Part shown: piece by piece, positions 11,146 through 24,789 of the stretch
How positions within the stretch are numbered: the first letter of the stretch is position 1
Layout: every line of letters starts with the position of its first letter
Program-made: the position numbers and the translations under genes
Source: Adiantum capillus-veneris
Lineage: Eukaryota > Streptophyta > Polypodiopsida > Polypodiales > Pteridaceae
Direction: 5' to 3'
Assembly (NCBI GenBank): GCA_014529385.2
Contig: CM043949.1
Location: forward strand, 149,337,850-149,401,849
DNA length: 64,000 nt
Notes under the pieces: generated by a model
Databases searched by the model: none
What the model was told of the DNA's origin: nothing
Seen by the model: the letters and a program-made list of their open reading frames with translations, nothing else

Positions 11146-12304
11146 TGTCATGTGACACATCCAACCCTATGTGTCCGTGGACAAGCTACGCCATAACAGG
11201 GTTTCTGTCAAGTCCAGTCGGTTTAGATTAGAAGTGATCTGGCACTTTTGTGAGTCGACTGTGCATGCCCAGTCACTCAGTGTAGATGCATATCCTCTGG
11301 TTGCACACTGCATAAGCATAAGCATTTCCATCAGATTCCATCAGAGTCAGTTTGGGGAATTTTCAAGTGACTTTATCCTATTTTTCCCTATTTTTAACAT
11401 TTTTCACTTATTTATTAAGTGACTTTTGTTGGGAACTCAGTAGGGAAAATTGGGTAAGTTAATATATAAGCAAACCCAAGTTAGCACAATAGGGCAGATG
11501 AGCAAGGAGCACAGCAGGCTTCCCTGGCGAGGCCACTCCACCATCAAGCAAGTGTTTTCTCATCGCTAGCCTCTCTCCCTCCCTTGGCACTTTCCCAGCT
11601 TCAGCCCATCGCCATCCAAGTACATCTTGCCTGGCGTTTTTATCCCCTATCGGCAGCAGCCTCAGCGTTTTACTAACGCTAGAAAGTGTTGCAGATTACC
11701 ATTGATTTCAGCCATAAAAACGCACCCTCAGCCCTGCAGCAAGGCATCGTTTTCAGCCCTCGACATCAACCCAAAAACGCAGCATGACCATTGCCAGAAC
11801 CTCAGCATTTTGTCATCAGTAGGAACCTCTACAAATCAGAGAATTTCAGCCATCGAAACAACAGTAAAACAGGGATTTTCAACCATACAAAAACAGACCA
11901 AGATCTTTCAGAGTCTCAACATTTTCCCCCTTTGTGGACAGCAGATAGAAGAGGACCAAATTCAGCCCTAAAGTCATCATCGTCATCGTCGACATAGCCC
12001 CCATTTGCGTCAGTCCATGCATCATCATCGTACACCTTTGTGCAATCAAGTTAGACCACTCTTGCCCCGACGAGAGTGGGGCCTTCGGAGGAGGGTTTTA
12101 CAACCTCTCGGGTGTCGTATCTCTTTTCTCTCCTTCTCTCAGTCTCATTCACTTGCACGCACAATATCCACTCACTTTGTTCGTGATCATAGCACACTCC
12201 ATAAGACAGAAGGCTCTCTCCTTCCCTAAGAACTTAAAGGAACCTTGAGCAAATAAAGATCACTAATCTTGAGAAATACAACATTCATTCCGCTACACCT
12301 TACA
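11146..12304 (+). repeat. Solo LTR with perfect 5-bp target duplication
   Basis: This LTR is 1,159 bp, starting TGTCATGTGACACATCC and ending ACACCTTACA. The flanking 5-mers are CTTTG at 11141-11145 and CTTTG at 12305-12309, a perfect target-site duplication. Removing the insert rejoins the PPR leader, as shown by the uninterrupted equivalent at 9480-9520. A TATA-like TAATATATAAGC lies near 11460 and a CT-rich tract near 12120. It is the same family as 4872-6094 and 30982-32182. Confidence 0.93.
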
Positions 12305-12659
12305 CTTTGTGCAAAGAAGAAGGATTTGTACAAGTCCGTCGGATACACACTAAGCTTTGCAATAGTGGGTTTATTTAAAAAAGATATACATACAAGGAGA
12401 CATTGGACAGTGTGTATGCCAAAATGTGGTGCCTTCACAAAAGCAAGGGAAGTTTTTGATGAGCTTTCTGTCGAGGATGTCATCGTTTCGAGCGCGTTGA
12501 TTACAACATATGCTCAACAAGGACAAATTCACGAAGCTCTATGCTGTTATCATTAGACCCGATGTTAAGACCTTTCTCCACATGCAATCACCTATGCTTG
12601 CACCTTGAAGGCATGTGGCCTTACATCATAGATGAGAGGATTCACTATCGAGGTGCTAG

Positions 12660-13063
12660 GGTAAAACGCCCAACTTAAGGCCACCTAAGGGGATTCGCAA
12701 ATTGCAGCCAGCATACTCCACCGTTTTCAGGTTGGATGAGCACAATTGGAAGAGCTCATCAACGCCTACCTACAGTAAACTTTTTGCCCACGAGCGGTGC
12801 TTCTATAGCGACGCGCAATGTCATCGAAGATTTTTTGTGTAACAAAAATGGACGTGAGTGGAAAGCCATGCGAGGGGGTTATTATGGGACATGGCAGCCA
12901 ACAAGGCTTGAACCCAGATCCCACGGCAGTGATTTTAAGTTGAGTTGAGCTAACCACCTCACCACAAGACCACTTGTGTCCCTACATTGGACCTTTAAAA
13001 TTTTAAACTTGGGGAGTCGAGGGTCCCATTAAAGGGGGCCGGTTTTTTATTGGCCCCTTTACC
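12660..13063 (-). mobile_element. 404-bp inverted-terminal element with tRNA-like promoter
   Basis: The insert begins GGTAAAACGCC and ends GGCCCCTTTACC, giving 6-bp perfect terminal inverted repeats with partial extension. CTAG occurs on both sides (12656-12659 and 13064-13067). The PPR sequence is continuous without the insert. On the minus strand it holds an RNA polymerase III-type A box (TGGTGAGGTGG, 12954-12964) and B box (GGGTTCAAGCC, 12905-12915). It could be a MITE that absorbed a tRNA-derived sequence, or a SINE with coincidental ends. No protein is encoded. Confidence 0.65.
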
Positions 13064-13838
13064 CTAGTTGTGGGCTGGTGGAAAAACATGTGCTTGCTAT
13101 GCTTGGCAATGCTTGGGTCAATATGTATGACAAATGTGGTGCCTTCACAAGAGCACAAGAAGGTTGTCTCTCTGAGCGCTTTGATTCCAGAAGATCCTCA
13201 ACAAGGACATGGTCAGGAAGCTTTCATCAAGTGCAAAGTGAAGGATATTCTCCATAGGCAACCACCTATGCTTGCATATTGAGGACATGTGTCGTTTACA
13301 CAAGTCATCATCATGGATGAGAGGATTCACAATCAGGATTCTAGGTGTGGGATGTTGGAGAAACATGCCATGCTTGCCAGTGCTTTGGTCGATATGTATG
13401 TCAAATGTGATGCCCTAACAAAAGAACAAGGAGGTCTTTATGACCTCTCTATCCTGGATGTCATCTTCTAATGCCTTGATCGCAAAGAACCGGGTCAGGA
13501 AGCTTTGCACTATCATATGCCAAGTGAAGGCCTCTCTTCAGATGCAATCCAATATGCTTGCACCTTGAAAGCACGTGGCCTTACACAAAGCATTGTCATG
13601 GATGAGAGCATTCCTAATCAGATTGCTAGTCGTGGGCTGTCGGAGAAACAAGTCGTGCTTGCTAGTGCTTTGGTAAATCTATATGCCGCATGTAGTGTCC
13701 TCACAAAAGCACGAAGAGCTCTTCATGACCTTTCTATCCGAGATGTCATATCCAAGAGCATGCTAATCGAAAAGGACAAGGTAATGAAGCTTTTCACTAT
13801 TTTCATCGGATCTGAAGTGAAGGCTTCTCTCCAAATGC

Positions 13839-14007
13839 TTCTCACCATCAAGATTAGGGTTATGTTAGGGTCAAGGTCAGAGTTAGGGTTAGGGGTAGCG
13901 TTTCCCATATTAGGGTTTCAGCCCTAAGATTAGGGTTAGGGTTTTAATCAACCGGTTAGGGTTCCCATTGGCATGTCATCTGCCACATCAGCAATTGGTG
14001 AAACTTG
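13839..14007 (+). repeat. Interstitial telomere-like TTAGGG patch
   Basis: About eight TTAGGG or near-TTAGGG units, imperfectly spaced, lie at 13851-13963. They interrupt a PPR repeat between 'CCAAATGCTT' and 'CTTGCACCTTGAAGGCC'. The motif is TTAGGG rather than the TTTAGGG of most angiosperms. Confidence 0.65.
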
Positions 14008-14242
14008 CACCTTGAAGGCCCATGGCCTAACACAAGATGTTGACATGGCAAACAAAATTCATGATCACATTGGTAGTCATGGGCTATTGAGAAACATGTT
14101 GTGCTTGGTCATGCTTTGTTTAACATGTATGCCAAATGTGTCACCCTAATGAAAGCGCATGATATTTCTATCCGGGATGTCGTCTTTTGGCATGCGTTGA
14201 TTGCAGGATATGCTTAATAAGGACAGGGTCAGGAAGCTCTTT

Positions 14243-14335
14243 GCTTGAGCTGGCTCTCTACAGTCCCCTGGATTTGTAATGTCCGCTACACAAGTCACGT
14301 ATGGACAGGCAAAGAATGATGAGGAATCCTTTAAG
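14243..14335 (+). pseudogene. PPR leader fragment (tandem unit D, truncated)
   Basis: This is a fourth copy of the unit start (ATG at 14279; leader words matching 9409 and 11062). It runs only until about 14335, after which similarity to the unit stops abruptly. Confidence 0.75.
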
Positions 14336-15175
14336 AACCACTGTGAAAGCACCCCTATTGGAAATGGAAAAATGTAGCTGGATAGACCATGCTTTGAGAA
14401 GACCATGTCTATGATCCTCCTCTACCCTGGAGGATCCTCTTGCAGAGCCCTAATATTTGTGAAGGGTGGGTGTGGATAGTTACTAACCATATGCTAGAGA
14501 GAATCTCAACTACAATGGAAGGTTCCACATTGAGAAATTATATGTAGCATACATTCCATAGACATAAAAGGGTGATATAAAAGAAGGTTTTGAAGACCAG
14601 ATCATTCGATGTGAATCTCCATCTTGAGCACATGCTATTGTAATCATTTCTAGCAAGCCTTGTATGTTTCCTATCACACTGAGAATATGCCATGAACATC
14701 CAGTCACCATTATTCCCCTCCAAAAATCTGAGGTCGACTCGAAAGCAGCATCAGCAAACTAGCAAGCCCTCTGGGTGACAAAACCATGTGGAAGGAATGT
14801 TCTAGTCACAAGTAAGCTAAGATCTCACCATACCTTATGTGAGGGACAATGTAACCATAGACACTGGCATAAGGTCTCTAAAGTCTGTGTGTAGCATCCT
14901 GTACATGTAGGCTGCCCATGATCCTACAAGGAGACCATCATACGCAACCATCGATACAAATGATGATATGCATCTATTGATCAATGCATAGAACTCATGT
15001 GCATGATGTATCTGCAAGGACTCTGATTCGCACTGTTCGGGAAAAGTGTTTCTCGGCTTACATTCGTGAATCGTTCCGCTTTGAAATTAAAAAATGCCGC
15101 TTGAGAGCAAGAGGAAATCCACCTAGAGTTTGACAAAAAACATGAAAAATGAGCTCCAATTTTGAAATTTTCCAT
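14336..15175. other. Unassigned degenerate sequence
   Basis: Minus-strand frames between about 15015 and 14510 translate to a long, mostly open stretch (VAYDGLLVGSWAAYMYRML; NGDWMFMAYSQCD) that I do not recognise. It may be decayed coding sequence of an element, but no catalytic motif supports that. Confidence 0.35.
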
Positions 15176-15429
15176 TTAGAAACAAGGTGAAGAGTTTAGG
15201 ATGGCCTCAAGAAAGCAACAATTTTTTGTTGTGATAGCAAACAAAAGTGGGGCTAAAGGGCAACCCTGCCTAATAGAGCTCATCAAACTAATTACATCAG
15301 TCAACTCCCCTTTCACATAAATTTTTGCAAAGGAATTTCCAAACAAAACATGAACAAACCTGAGGGAAGTTTCCAATGGGGTAACTTCCTCCTTTGTCAT
15401 AGAAGTATTTTTGTAAAGTGATCTCAGAT
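15176..15429 (-). pseudogene. LINE reverse transcriptase fragment, inverted
   Basis: The minus-strand translation contains FAKIYVKGELTDVISLMSSIRQGCPLAPLLFAITT (15330-15215, with an intervening shift). It matches the RT motif just before the catalytic box of plant LINE ORF2 (SIRQGCPLAPLLF). It abuts a plus-strand segment of the same kind of ORF starting near 15430, forming a head-to-head arrangement. Confidence 0.8.
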
Positions 15430-16060
15430 GGGCAAGTTTTTGGGCTATTGGGGATCCCAATGAGGTTGAAGGTAACCATGGAGCAAAGGTGGGAGTGGGT
15501 TATAGACAAATTCAAAAGGAAAGTGTTTATGTGGCTTGCATTTCAACTCTCTCTGGCTTCTAGGACCTTTGCATTGAATCATTTTTTACTTTGTTCTCTG
15601 ATCTATTTCCTGTCATGTTGGAAACCCACATGTACCCAACTCAAGCAGTCTGGCTAGAAGGTTTCTTTGGAAAGGCTCAGAGGACTCTACTAAAATTCCC
15701 AAAGTTTCTTGCAAGACTTGTTGCTTACATAAATCACTGGGTGGCTTAAGCATACTGGATATATACAGCATGGTAGTCAAAATGGCAGGCAATTGGATTG
15801 TTAGAGCCATAGAGAGTGGAGATTTTAGGGCCTGTTTGATAAAAAGACACATTCATAAAATTTGTGTGCAGGACTACAAAAGCTTGGAGAAATCTCTCTC
15901 TTTGGAATGTGATCTCCGCTGGTTGGAAATTCAAAGCAATAGGCTCCCATCTTGTTACTAGAATGTGGGATGCTTGGTTCCGAATCATAGAGGTTTTGCA
16001 CTCACCCCACTCCTTTTTGTCTGATTGTTCTATGCTTACCCAGGATTCTAGCTTTTAAGA
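15430..16060 (+). pseudogene. LINE ORF2 C-terminal region
   Basis: The plus-strand frames read LGIPM.LKVTMEQRWEWVIDKFKRKV, then SLASRTFALNHFLLCSLIYFLSCWKPT, and later VVKMAGNWIVRAIESGDFRACLIKRH. These are typical of the thumb and C-terminal part of plant LINE ORF2, downstream of the RT catalytic site. Stops and frameshifts are numerous. The opposite orientation of the preceding RT fragment suggests a twin-priming rearrangement. Confidence 0.75.
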
Positions 16061-16790
16061 CATGTTATAGGACTATGAAGGTAAGTTGTTTTAAAAAACA
16101 ACTATCTTTTGACAGGAGAAACTTATAGGACCAATTAGAGGTTTAGGATTGTTCACAAGGTATGTATGTCTTCATTTGACAACTGTGACAACTTGACCCC
16201 ACAAGCTGTCTTCCATTTTTTATGAGCAAGCTTAACGACTTACCCTAAGCTTAACTACCAAGCTTAAAAGCTTTTAGCAAGGGCTTAAACCATTGGTACC
16301 CTATACCATGGTTGCACTGTCATTGGCACATGACAAGAAGCTAGTTGGAGTTGGGTTGGGTTCACAGACTCCGTTGCAAGTGATACGGATGGTGGTCTAG
16401 TGAACACTATGGCCAGGTTACCACCACCATACATATGCGTAGTTGTTTTGGGTCATTATCATCATCTACTTTGTGTGGTCAATATTCTAGAGTAATTTCT
16501 TGAGTTATACACAACACGTTTGCACCATCTCCGCACATATGAGCCTCGAAACCCCATTGTACCCATGAGTTCTTGTCTAGAGCTAAGTGTGCTGCCATGC
16601 CAGAGTCTGTACTGGTTTCTTTGAGTTAGTTGAGTCCCATATGGTCATGCTCTACTGTTGATTGATGCTTTGTTATTCCTTGTTTCTTGTGTTGTCTTTT
16701 TGTTGAAGTGAGATGTCACGCACATTGCACTGAGGAACACCCACTGTAGAGAGCATGACACATCATCTCAGCTATAGGTGCTCTCATTTT
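16061..16790. other. No recognisable gene
   Basis: Non-coding AT-rich sequence. I see no conserved protein, LTR pair or RNA here. Confidence 0.5.
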
Positions 16791-16791
16791 T

Positions 16792-16862
16792 GGCAGCCCG
16801 GTGGGACCTGAACCCACAAACCCTTGATTAAAAGTCAAATGTCGTATCTCCCCAAGATTCTC
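16792..16862 (-). tRNA. tRNA-Lys(UUU)-like relic (pseudogene or SINE head)
   Basis: On the minus strand, reading from about 16862 to 16792, there is an anticodon arm with stem TTGA/TCAA and loop CTTTTAA (anticodon TTT). A perfect T arm follows (GTGGGTTCAGGTCCCAC), then a 3' acceptor strand ending GGGCTGCCA. The D arm is poor and the 5' acceptor strand does not pair with GGCTGCC. A functional tRNA is therefore unlikely. It may be a tRNA pseudogene or the head of a tRNA-derived SINE. Confidence 0.5.
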
Positions 16863-17869
16863 TTTCTCAAAGAATACATTCGTCTCATTATGTTTCTATG
16901 ATCTTTCTAAGGACGATAGATGAATATATTTTAGGTATGATGAAAAATCTAGCACTGAAGAGGAGGCATGAATTGACACATCATACCCATGGTTGCCTTA
17001 TCTTTGTCGTATTTTATGTGAAGATAGTTCTCAAAGATATCCTTTTCAAAAGTTTTAAGTTTGTATGCACCGCTATCAGTGCACATGGATTTTTAATTTC
17101 ATATACTCAAAATTGCAGAAAGGAGTTTCATTGAATTTCTCAATACACCTCTTTTTCGCTAAAGGTAGAACTCGTTCCTCAATACACATTACTCAATATT
17201 AAGCATCACTTTCTAAGCTTGATAAAAAGCTCCTCCAAGACTTTTTCAACTTTTTTTGGTGAGTTGAGCTCTACCACTTTTATGGTGGAGCCTCTAGCCG
17301 TCTTTGTGCATCCATGCAATGCATGTAAACATGGCTAGAGTTGGGCTAGAGTTGAGTATAGGTAGTCTATAATGGTTTCTTACTATGACCCATGACAAAT
17401 TGTACCCATGTCATTGTTATGCTAGATTAATTGGCCCTTGAGTCATCTCGTCAACTAACTATGGGATGAGACTCAAGATGTTGGTATGCATAGATGTTAG
17501 CCTAATTTCAACTCCATGGCTTCACAATGGATAGATTACCACTCTTTTTGAATTCTTTGGTTGCACCATCGCTCACATTGACTCACTGGGAGATCAATAG
17601 GATAGCTAGATAAGATATTACATATGTAAATGACATAGCTTAGTCCCCCTCAGGAGTTGAGAAAGAAAGTGGCCTTTTACAGAGAGCATTTTCTTAATAC
17701 TATTGAGGATGGATCTTACAATTGAGATACATGGACTCACATCTCTCACATGGGCTTCGATGTGTGATAGGCCAGCTTGGACCGCAAATAGAGATAGGAG
17801 ATACACTTTGATATCCTCGGAACAGTGGATATGCCAGCTATGGATTGTTAGAGCTAGAGACAGAGGAGC
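16863..17869. other. No recognisable gene
   Basis: Short open frames only. A few minus-strand frames near 17875-17618 are open, but they show no motif I can name. Confidence 0.45.
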
Positions 17870-18470
17870 TGTCATAAAATCTAATATCTAACCAACCCAA
17901 ATGATTTTCTCATATTAAACTCATTATTTAATGTGGGAGAATAAATGAGAACAAGGGTTAGAATATAGACATGTGCTTACAGATCTATCTCAACACGGGG
18001 GCAATGGTAAAGGAGTCCAAATGAAAGATGGTCTGTCAAAGAGTAAGGCTAACCAATGGAGCTTAAAAGACTTAGGTTTAGATTCATTAAAGACCTCCAA
18101 AGGTTAGTGTAAAAGTCCATTGACCTTAGGTAAGTTAGGGCTGAGCTCGAGGTGGGAACCCGGCCCAAGGTTAAGATGCTTGAGGTGCTTGTCATGCTTG
18201 ATTACTAAGGTGCTTGAGGTGCTTGACGTGCTTGCCAACTAGGGAGCTTGAGGTGCTTGTGGGAATGAGGTACTTTATCATGCTTGCTGACTAAGGTGCT
18301 TGGGGATAAGGTGTGCAAAAGGAAACAACTATCCCGACAAGGAGGGGGCGAGCCCTACAATAGGGGGGTAGAGAGAGAACACACACACCCTCACACAAGA
18401 TAAGCTTGGTTCAAAGAAAGTGTATAGGACACTTGTCAAGTTATCAAATACGGGGACAATTTCATTGTCT
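17870..18470 (+). repeat. LTR-like sequence related to 54659-56247
   Basis: The segment begins TGTCATAAAATCTAATATC at 17870. It matches the reverse complement of 56247 downward over several hundred bases, including the 'AATGTGGGAGAATAAA' region and a tract of repeated GCTTGAGGTGCTTG words. The far end is not resolved, and no target duplication could be assigned. Confidence 0.6.
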
Positions 18471-21470
<3,000 letters not shown>

Positions 21471-21474
21471 ACCC

Positions 21475-22330
21475 TCAAATTTCCGTGTCTCGTTGATTTC
21501 CTTGCTTCATCGGAACCCTTAGATGCATTATCATTTGATTTCCTTGCTTCTCCGAAATATCTAATGAACTTGCATTTGGTTCCCTAGGTTCGTCAGAACC
21601 CTCGGATGCACTATCATTTGATTCCCTTTCTTCTCTAGAATCCTCTGATGAACTTTTATCCGATTCCCTTGATTCATTCTCGTCAGTGGAAGACTCTTGC
21701 TCTGTTGAGGCGGACACTAACCTGTTCTTAGGATAAGTCAATGAGCCGGCATGCATGGCAAAACCTTGCTTGGCATGTCCCATAAGTCTCTCAAACTTTT
21801 GTTGCAGACAATACTGTTGAATCTCTTTTGGCTAACCACAACAAAACCACTCAATCTGGTCCTTAAAAGTGATCCTCCAAAACAAGGTTACTGGCAAAAA
21901 GGTATCCCAAAACCTTTGGCAAGAGTCATCCAACGTGTCTTTCTTAGTCATTTATGATGCCAAGTCGTGATGACATCTTCGTATTCTTATGATATCCAAG
22001 TTGACATGAAACTTTCTTGAATTTTACCCATGTCATAAGGGCTTCTTTGCGTAACGACAGAGTAGACCACCATGTCTGTGCATTTCCTTTCAGGATGTTG
22101 CCCTTTGCACTTTGAAGTGTTCCAAGAACTGACCTCCCGAGAAGGCGACGTCAAACTGCTGTATAAACTCAAGGGCTCAATGGGAATCCTGGTGGCTTGA
22201 AACGTGTCAAGTCTGACGGCCTGATTCCCTACCTTGAAATTCTTTGTCTTCTTGCTCATTTGTTCACTACGCCAAAATATCAAGAGTTCCGATCTGAACA
22301 AAAGGAGAAGCCAACTCCTTAACAAAAAGA
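21475..22330 (-). pseudogene. Gypsy-type gag/polyprotein remnant with acidic repeats
   Basis: Near 22180-22090 the minus strand encodes ALEFIQQFDVAFSGGQFLEH. This closely matches the gag block of the gypsy element near 7250-7160. Downstream (21783-21478) is an acidic stretch of imperfect repeats rich in SRE, SDE and EPRE words. The two blocks lie in a region of stops and shifts. The orientation is opposite to the LTR start at 22428, so this is a rearranged copy. Confidence 0.55.
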
Positions 22331-22427
22331 GAAAACTGATTGTTCCTTGGAAATTTTTGAGCTAACTTGAGTTGTTTTGCAGGTATGCTATAATTGCAGA
22401 CGATTACTTTCTTTCAAGAAGGGGGAT

Positions 22428-23111
22428 GTCACAAATTGTTGACGTGTCAAGCCACTGAAGAACGGAGCCGACTTGCAGATCCCAGTTGAGGGGTCTAAGC
22501 CCTAGAAGCAACAGAAGAAGTTGAAGTTCTCACCAACTTACAGATCCTCGTCGAGTGGGTCTATTTTTAAAGAAGTTTCCACCAACTTATGGGACCTCGT
22601 TCGATGGGGCCCAAGTGACCTAAAGAGAATAAATAAAGCAAGACCCGCTTCACGCACAAATAGAGGTGCGTAAAAGATGATGATATGGAAATTGTACGAG
22701 CGCCCATGATTTGCGGTGACAGTGCCACATAGCAACCTGTACGAAATTCCCTGATTTTACGCTGGCCTGTTGATGTGGAAGCCTATACGGACGGATTTTT
22801 GCGTTTCACGCTTACTGTGTTGGTGTGGCAGCCTATACGGATTACCGTGATTTATGTTGGGCAGTTTTTAGCGCCAGCTTTTGGGCCATTTTCTTTTGAG
22901 TTTGAAGCTTTTGATATGCTTTTCAAGGCCAAGGGCCTTTAAAAAAGTGCAAAGGGGTCAGTCTCTTGCATGCTTCAATACAAAGGTGCAGAGGGTGGAG
23001 TACTAACATCGTACTGAGTTCAAGTAATATAAAGAAACACTGACAGGGGCGCCAAGGTTTGGGGCCAATACTCTCTGGGGTGGTGAAATTCCGCCACTCC
23101 GTGTCGCATGT

Positions 23112-23201
<90 letters not shown>

Positions 23202-23394
23202 AAGGGACGTAGAGGAACGTGCACACGCAGGGCGGGGTTTGCGACCTCCAAGCTACTCTGTTGCTCGGAAACGCGCTGCCCTGATGCTCACGCACGCGCT
23301 GACCTCATGCTCCTGCTCATGCTGCCTCTACCAGCTCCTACTTGTGCTGCCTTGAGACCTGGATGCGCTACTGTTGAGTCCTACGCGTAGCAAG
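22428..23394 (+). repeat. Gypsy-family LTR (plus orientation), end unresolved
   Basis: The start TGTCACAAATTGTTGACG at about 22428 is preceded by a polypurine tract (CAAGAAGGGGGA), as at the 3' LTR of the element near 3902. Downstream, repeated 'GTGGCAGCCTATACGGA' words and a TTTAAGAATA-like leader resemble the same LTR family. A (CT)n tract at 23113-23198 lies inside. The right end was not determined. Confidence 0.55.
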
Positions 23395-23632
23395 TCCCCC
23401 CCTTCATCTATGTGTAGGAAGTCCAAGCTCTTACGTTTAAGTTTAGAGAGATTTTTAAGCCTTAAGTTAATTTTTTGAAAAACAGTTTGCGAGTTCCTCA
23501 CCCTAGTACCCTACCCCACAATTGTGTCTCCGGTTTAAGCCTTAAGGTTTTTTTTATAAAAACGTTTGCCCTACTCTTAGTTCCTCACCCTAGTACCCTA
23601 TTACCCTAACCCATAGTTGTGGCTCAGGTTCG
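23395..23632 (+). promoter_or_regulatory. LINE 5' UTR with two tandem monomers
   Basis: Two imperfect tandem copies of about 85-95 bp precede the ORF1 ATG at 23633. Each starts TTTAAGCCTTAAG and ends near TGTGNCTCNGG; both contain GTTCCTCACCCTAGTACCCTA. This recalls the monomeric 5' UTR promoters of some L1 families. Promoter activity is inferred, not shown. Confidence 0.5.
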
Positions 23633-24774
23633 ATGGATCCGCCTACCGAAGAGGAAGGGCCAGGTGTAGATAGCTACACCACCCGAAAAAAAACAACAGC
23701 TACATTTAAACGGAGAGATAGAGATACTGTACTATTAACAGGATCCTTACGAGTGGGGAAGACCTCTAGGATACATGATGAAATAATGATGGAGAAGGTC
23801 CAGGTGATGCTCAAATCAGAGCTAAACTATATGAGAGATGACATCAGGAAGGAAATGCATGCGAGCGCTGAGAGCTATAGGAACTCCATGTATGGAGACA
23901 TGATGAGAGAACTAAGGAGAGAGATCTGGGGGATACAGAATGAGGAGATTCAGATCTTGAAATCGGAATTACGAAACCTAATCAAGGCCGAAGTAAATGT
24001 AACAGAATGCGTTTATGCAAAAGAAACTCGATGAGGTAGTAGCAAGTTTTGAAGCATGGACAACAAATATGGAAAAGCACATGGGGGAAAAAGATGCAAT
24101 AATCGAGGAGCTAAAAGGAGAACTTGCGGCTTGCAAATTTGCAACTAAGGAGAAGGGAGACGACCAACCTTCGGTGCTGAAGGATCTCGAGGACATGAAG
24201 GATCAGATGAAAGCTCTATGGGAAGGAGATGAACAGAAATCGAAAACGGCATGTTCATGCGCGGAACGTCTTTGTAAGACACAAGAAAAGGTTGATGAAG
24301 CAGAGAAATAGATTGAGGATGCAAAGGAAGGGAAGGCCCAGATGCCTGAGACCACACCTACCTCCACCATTATTAATATGACCATTGAGGAAGAGCAGAA
24401 AAGGAAGAATCGGGCTCTGCATGTGCGGGTCACAAGAGTCAAAGACAAAGAGAACGTAGATGAAGAAGTGAGGGAACTGCTACAACGCATGGGCATCACA
24501 GAGCCTACTCACACAAGTGCATGGAGAGTGGGCAAGAAAGGAATCGATGAGAAGGGAAATGTAAAGGATAGGGCACTTATTCTCCGCTTCCCGAATATAG
24601 AAGAAGAGGCCAACTCTTAAGAAAATCGGTATTTTCCTGGGAGATGACCTTACATTGGCACAAGTGGCACACATGCAAGAGTTGATGCCAGAGATCAAGG
24701 CAGCAAGAGAAAAGGGGAAAATCGCCTTTTATAGAGGTGGGAAAGTAGTGGTTCTGGAAAAACGCTCATCATGA
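23633..24774 (+). pseudogene. L1-type LINE ORF1 (coiled coil, RRM-like, C-terminal domain)
   Basis: ORF1 proteins of L1 elements bind element RNA as trimers. The ATG at 23633 opens 133 codons with long helical heptads (RDDIRKEMHASAESYRN). A second frame from about 24015 continues the coiled coil. From about 24342 a frame reads EEEQKRKNRALHVRVTRV, DEEVRELLQRMGI and DRALILRFPNIEEE. It then continues in a shifted frame with DDLTLAQVAHMQELMPEIKAAREKGKIAFYRGGKVVV to a stop near 24774. Order and motifs fit the coiled-coil/RRM/CTD layout of L1 ORF1p. At least two frameshifts and one stop (near 24309) kill it. Confidence 0.75.
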
Positions 24775-24789
24775 CGGTGCGAGACCTAT

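Larger units (their letters stand above)
11018..14242 (+). pseudogene. PPR pseudogene (tandem unit C) with three insertions
   Basis: This unit has the same organisation as unit B, with its ATG at 11062 (leader ATQVTYGQQKHGEEPSFSF). It is cut by the solo LTR at 11146-12304 exactly within the leader. The element at 12660-13063 cuts the word 'GCTAG|TTGTGGG'. Telomere-like DNA at 13839-14007 cuts it a third time. Net of insertions it is about 1.5 kb, like unit B. Readable PPR blocks include ALVDMYVKCDALTKEQ near 13380-13430 and ALVNLYAACSVLTKARRAL near 13665-13725. Stops and frameshifts make it non-functional. Confidence 0.85.

Noticed and set aside
16792-16809. Primer-binding site of an LTR element using tRNA-Lys
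   Set aside because: Complementarity to a tRNA extends past 18 bases into the anticodon arm, and no LTR ends adjacent to it; a tRNA-derived relic is the better reading.
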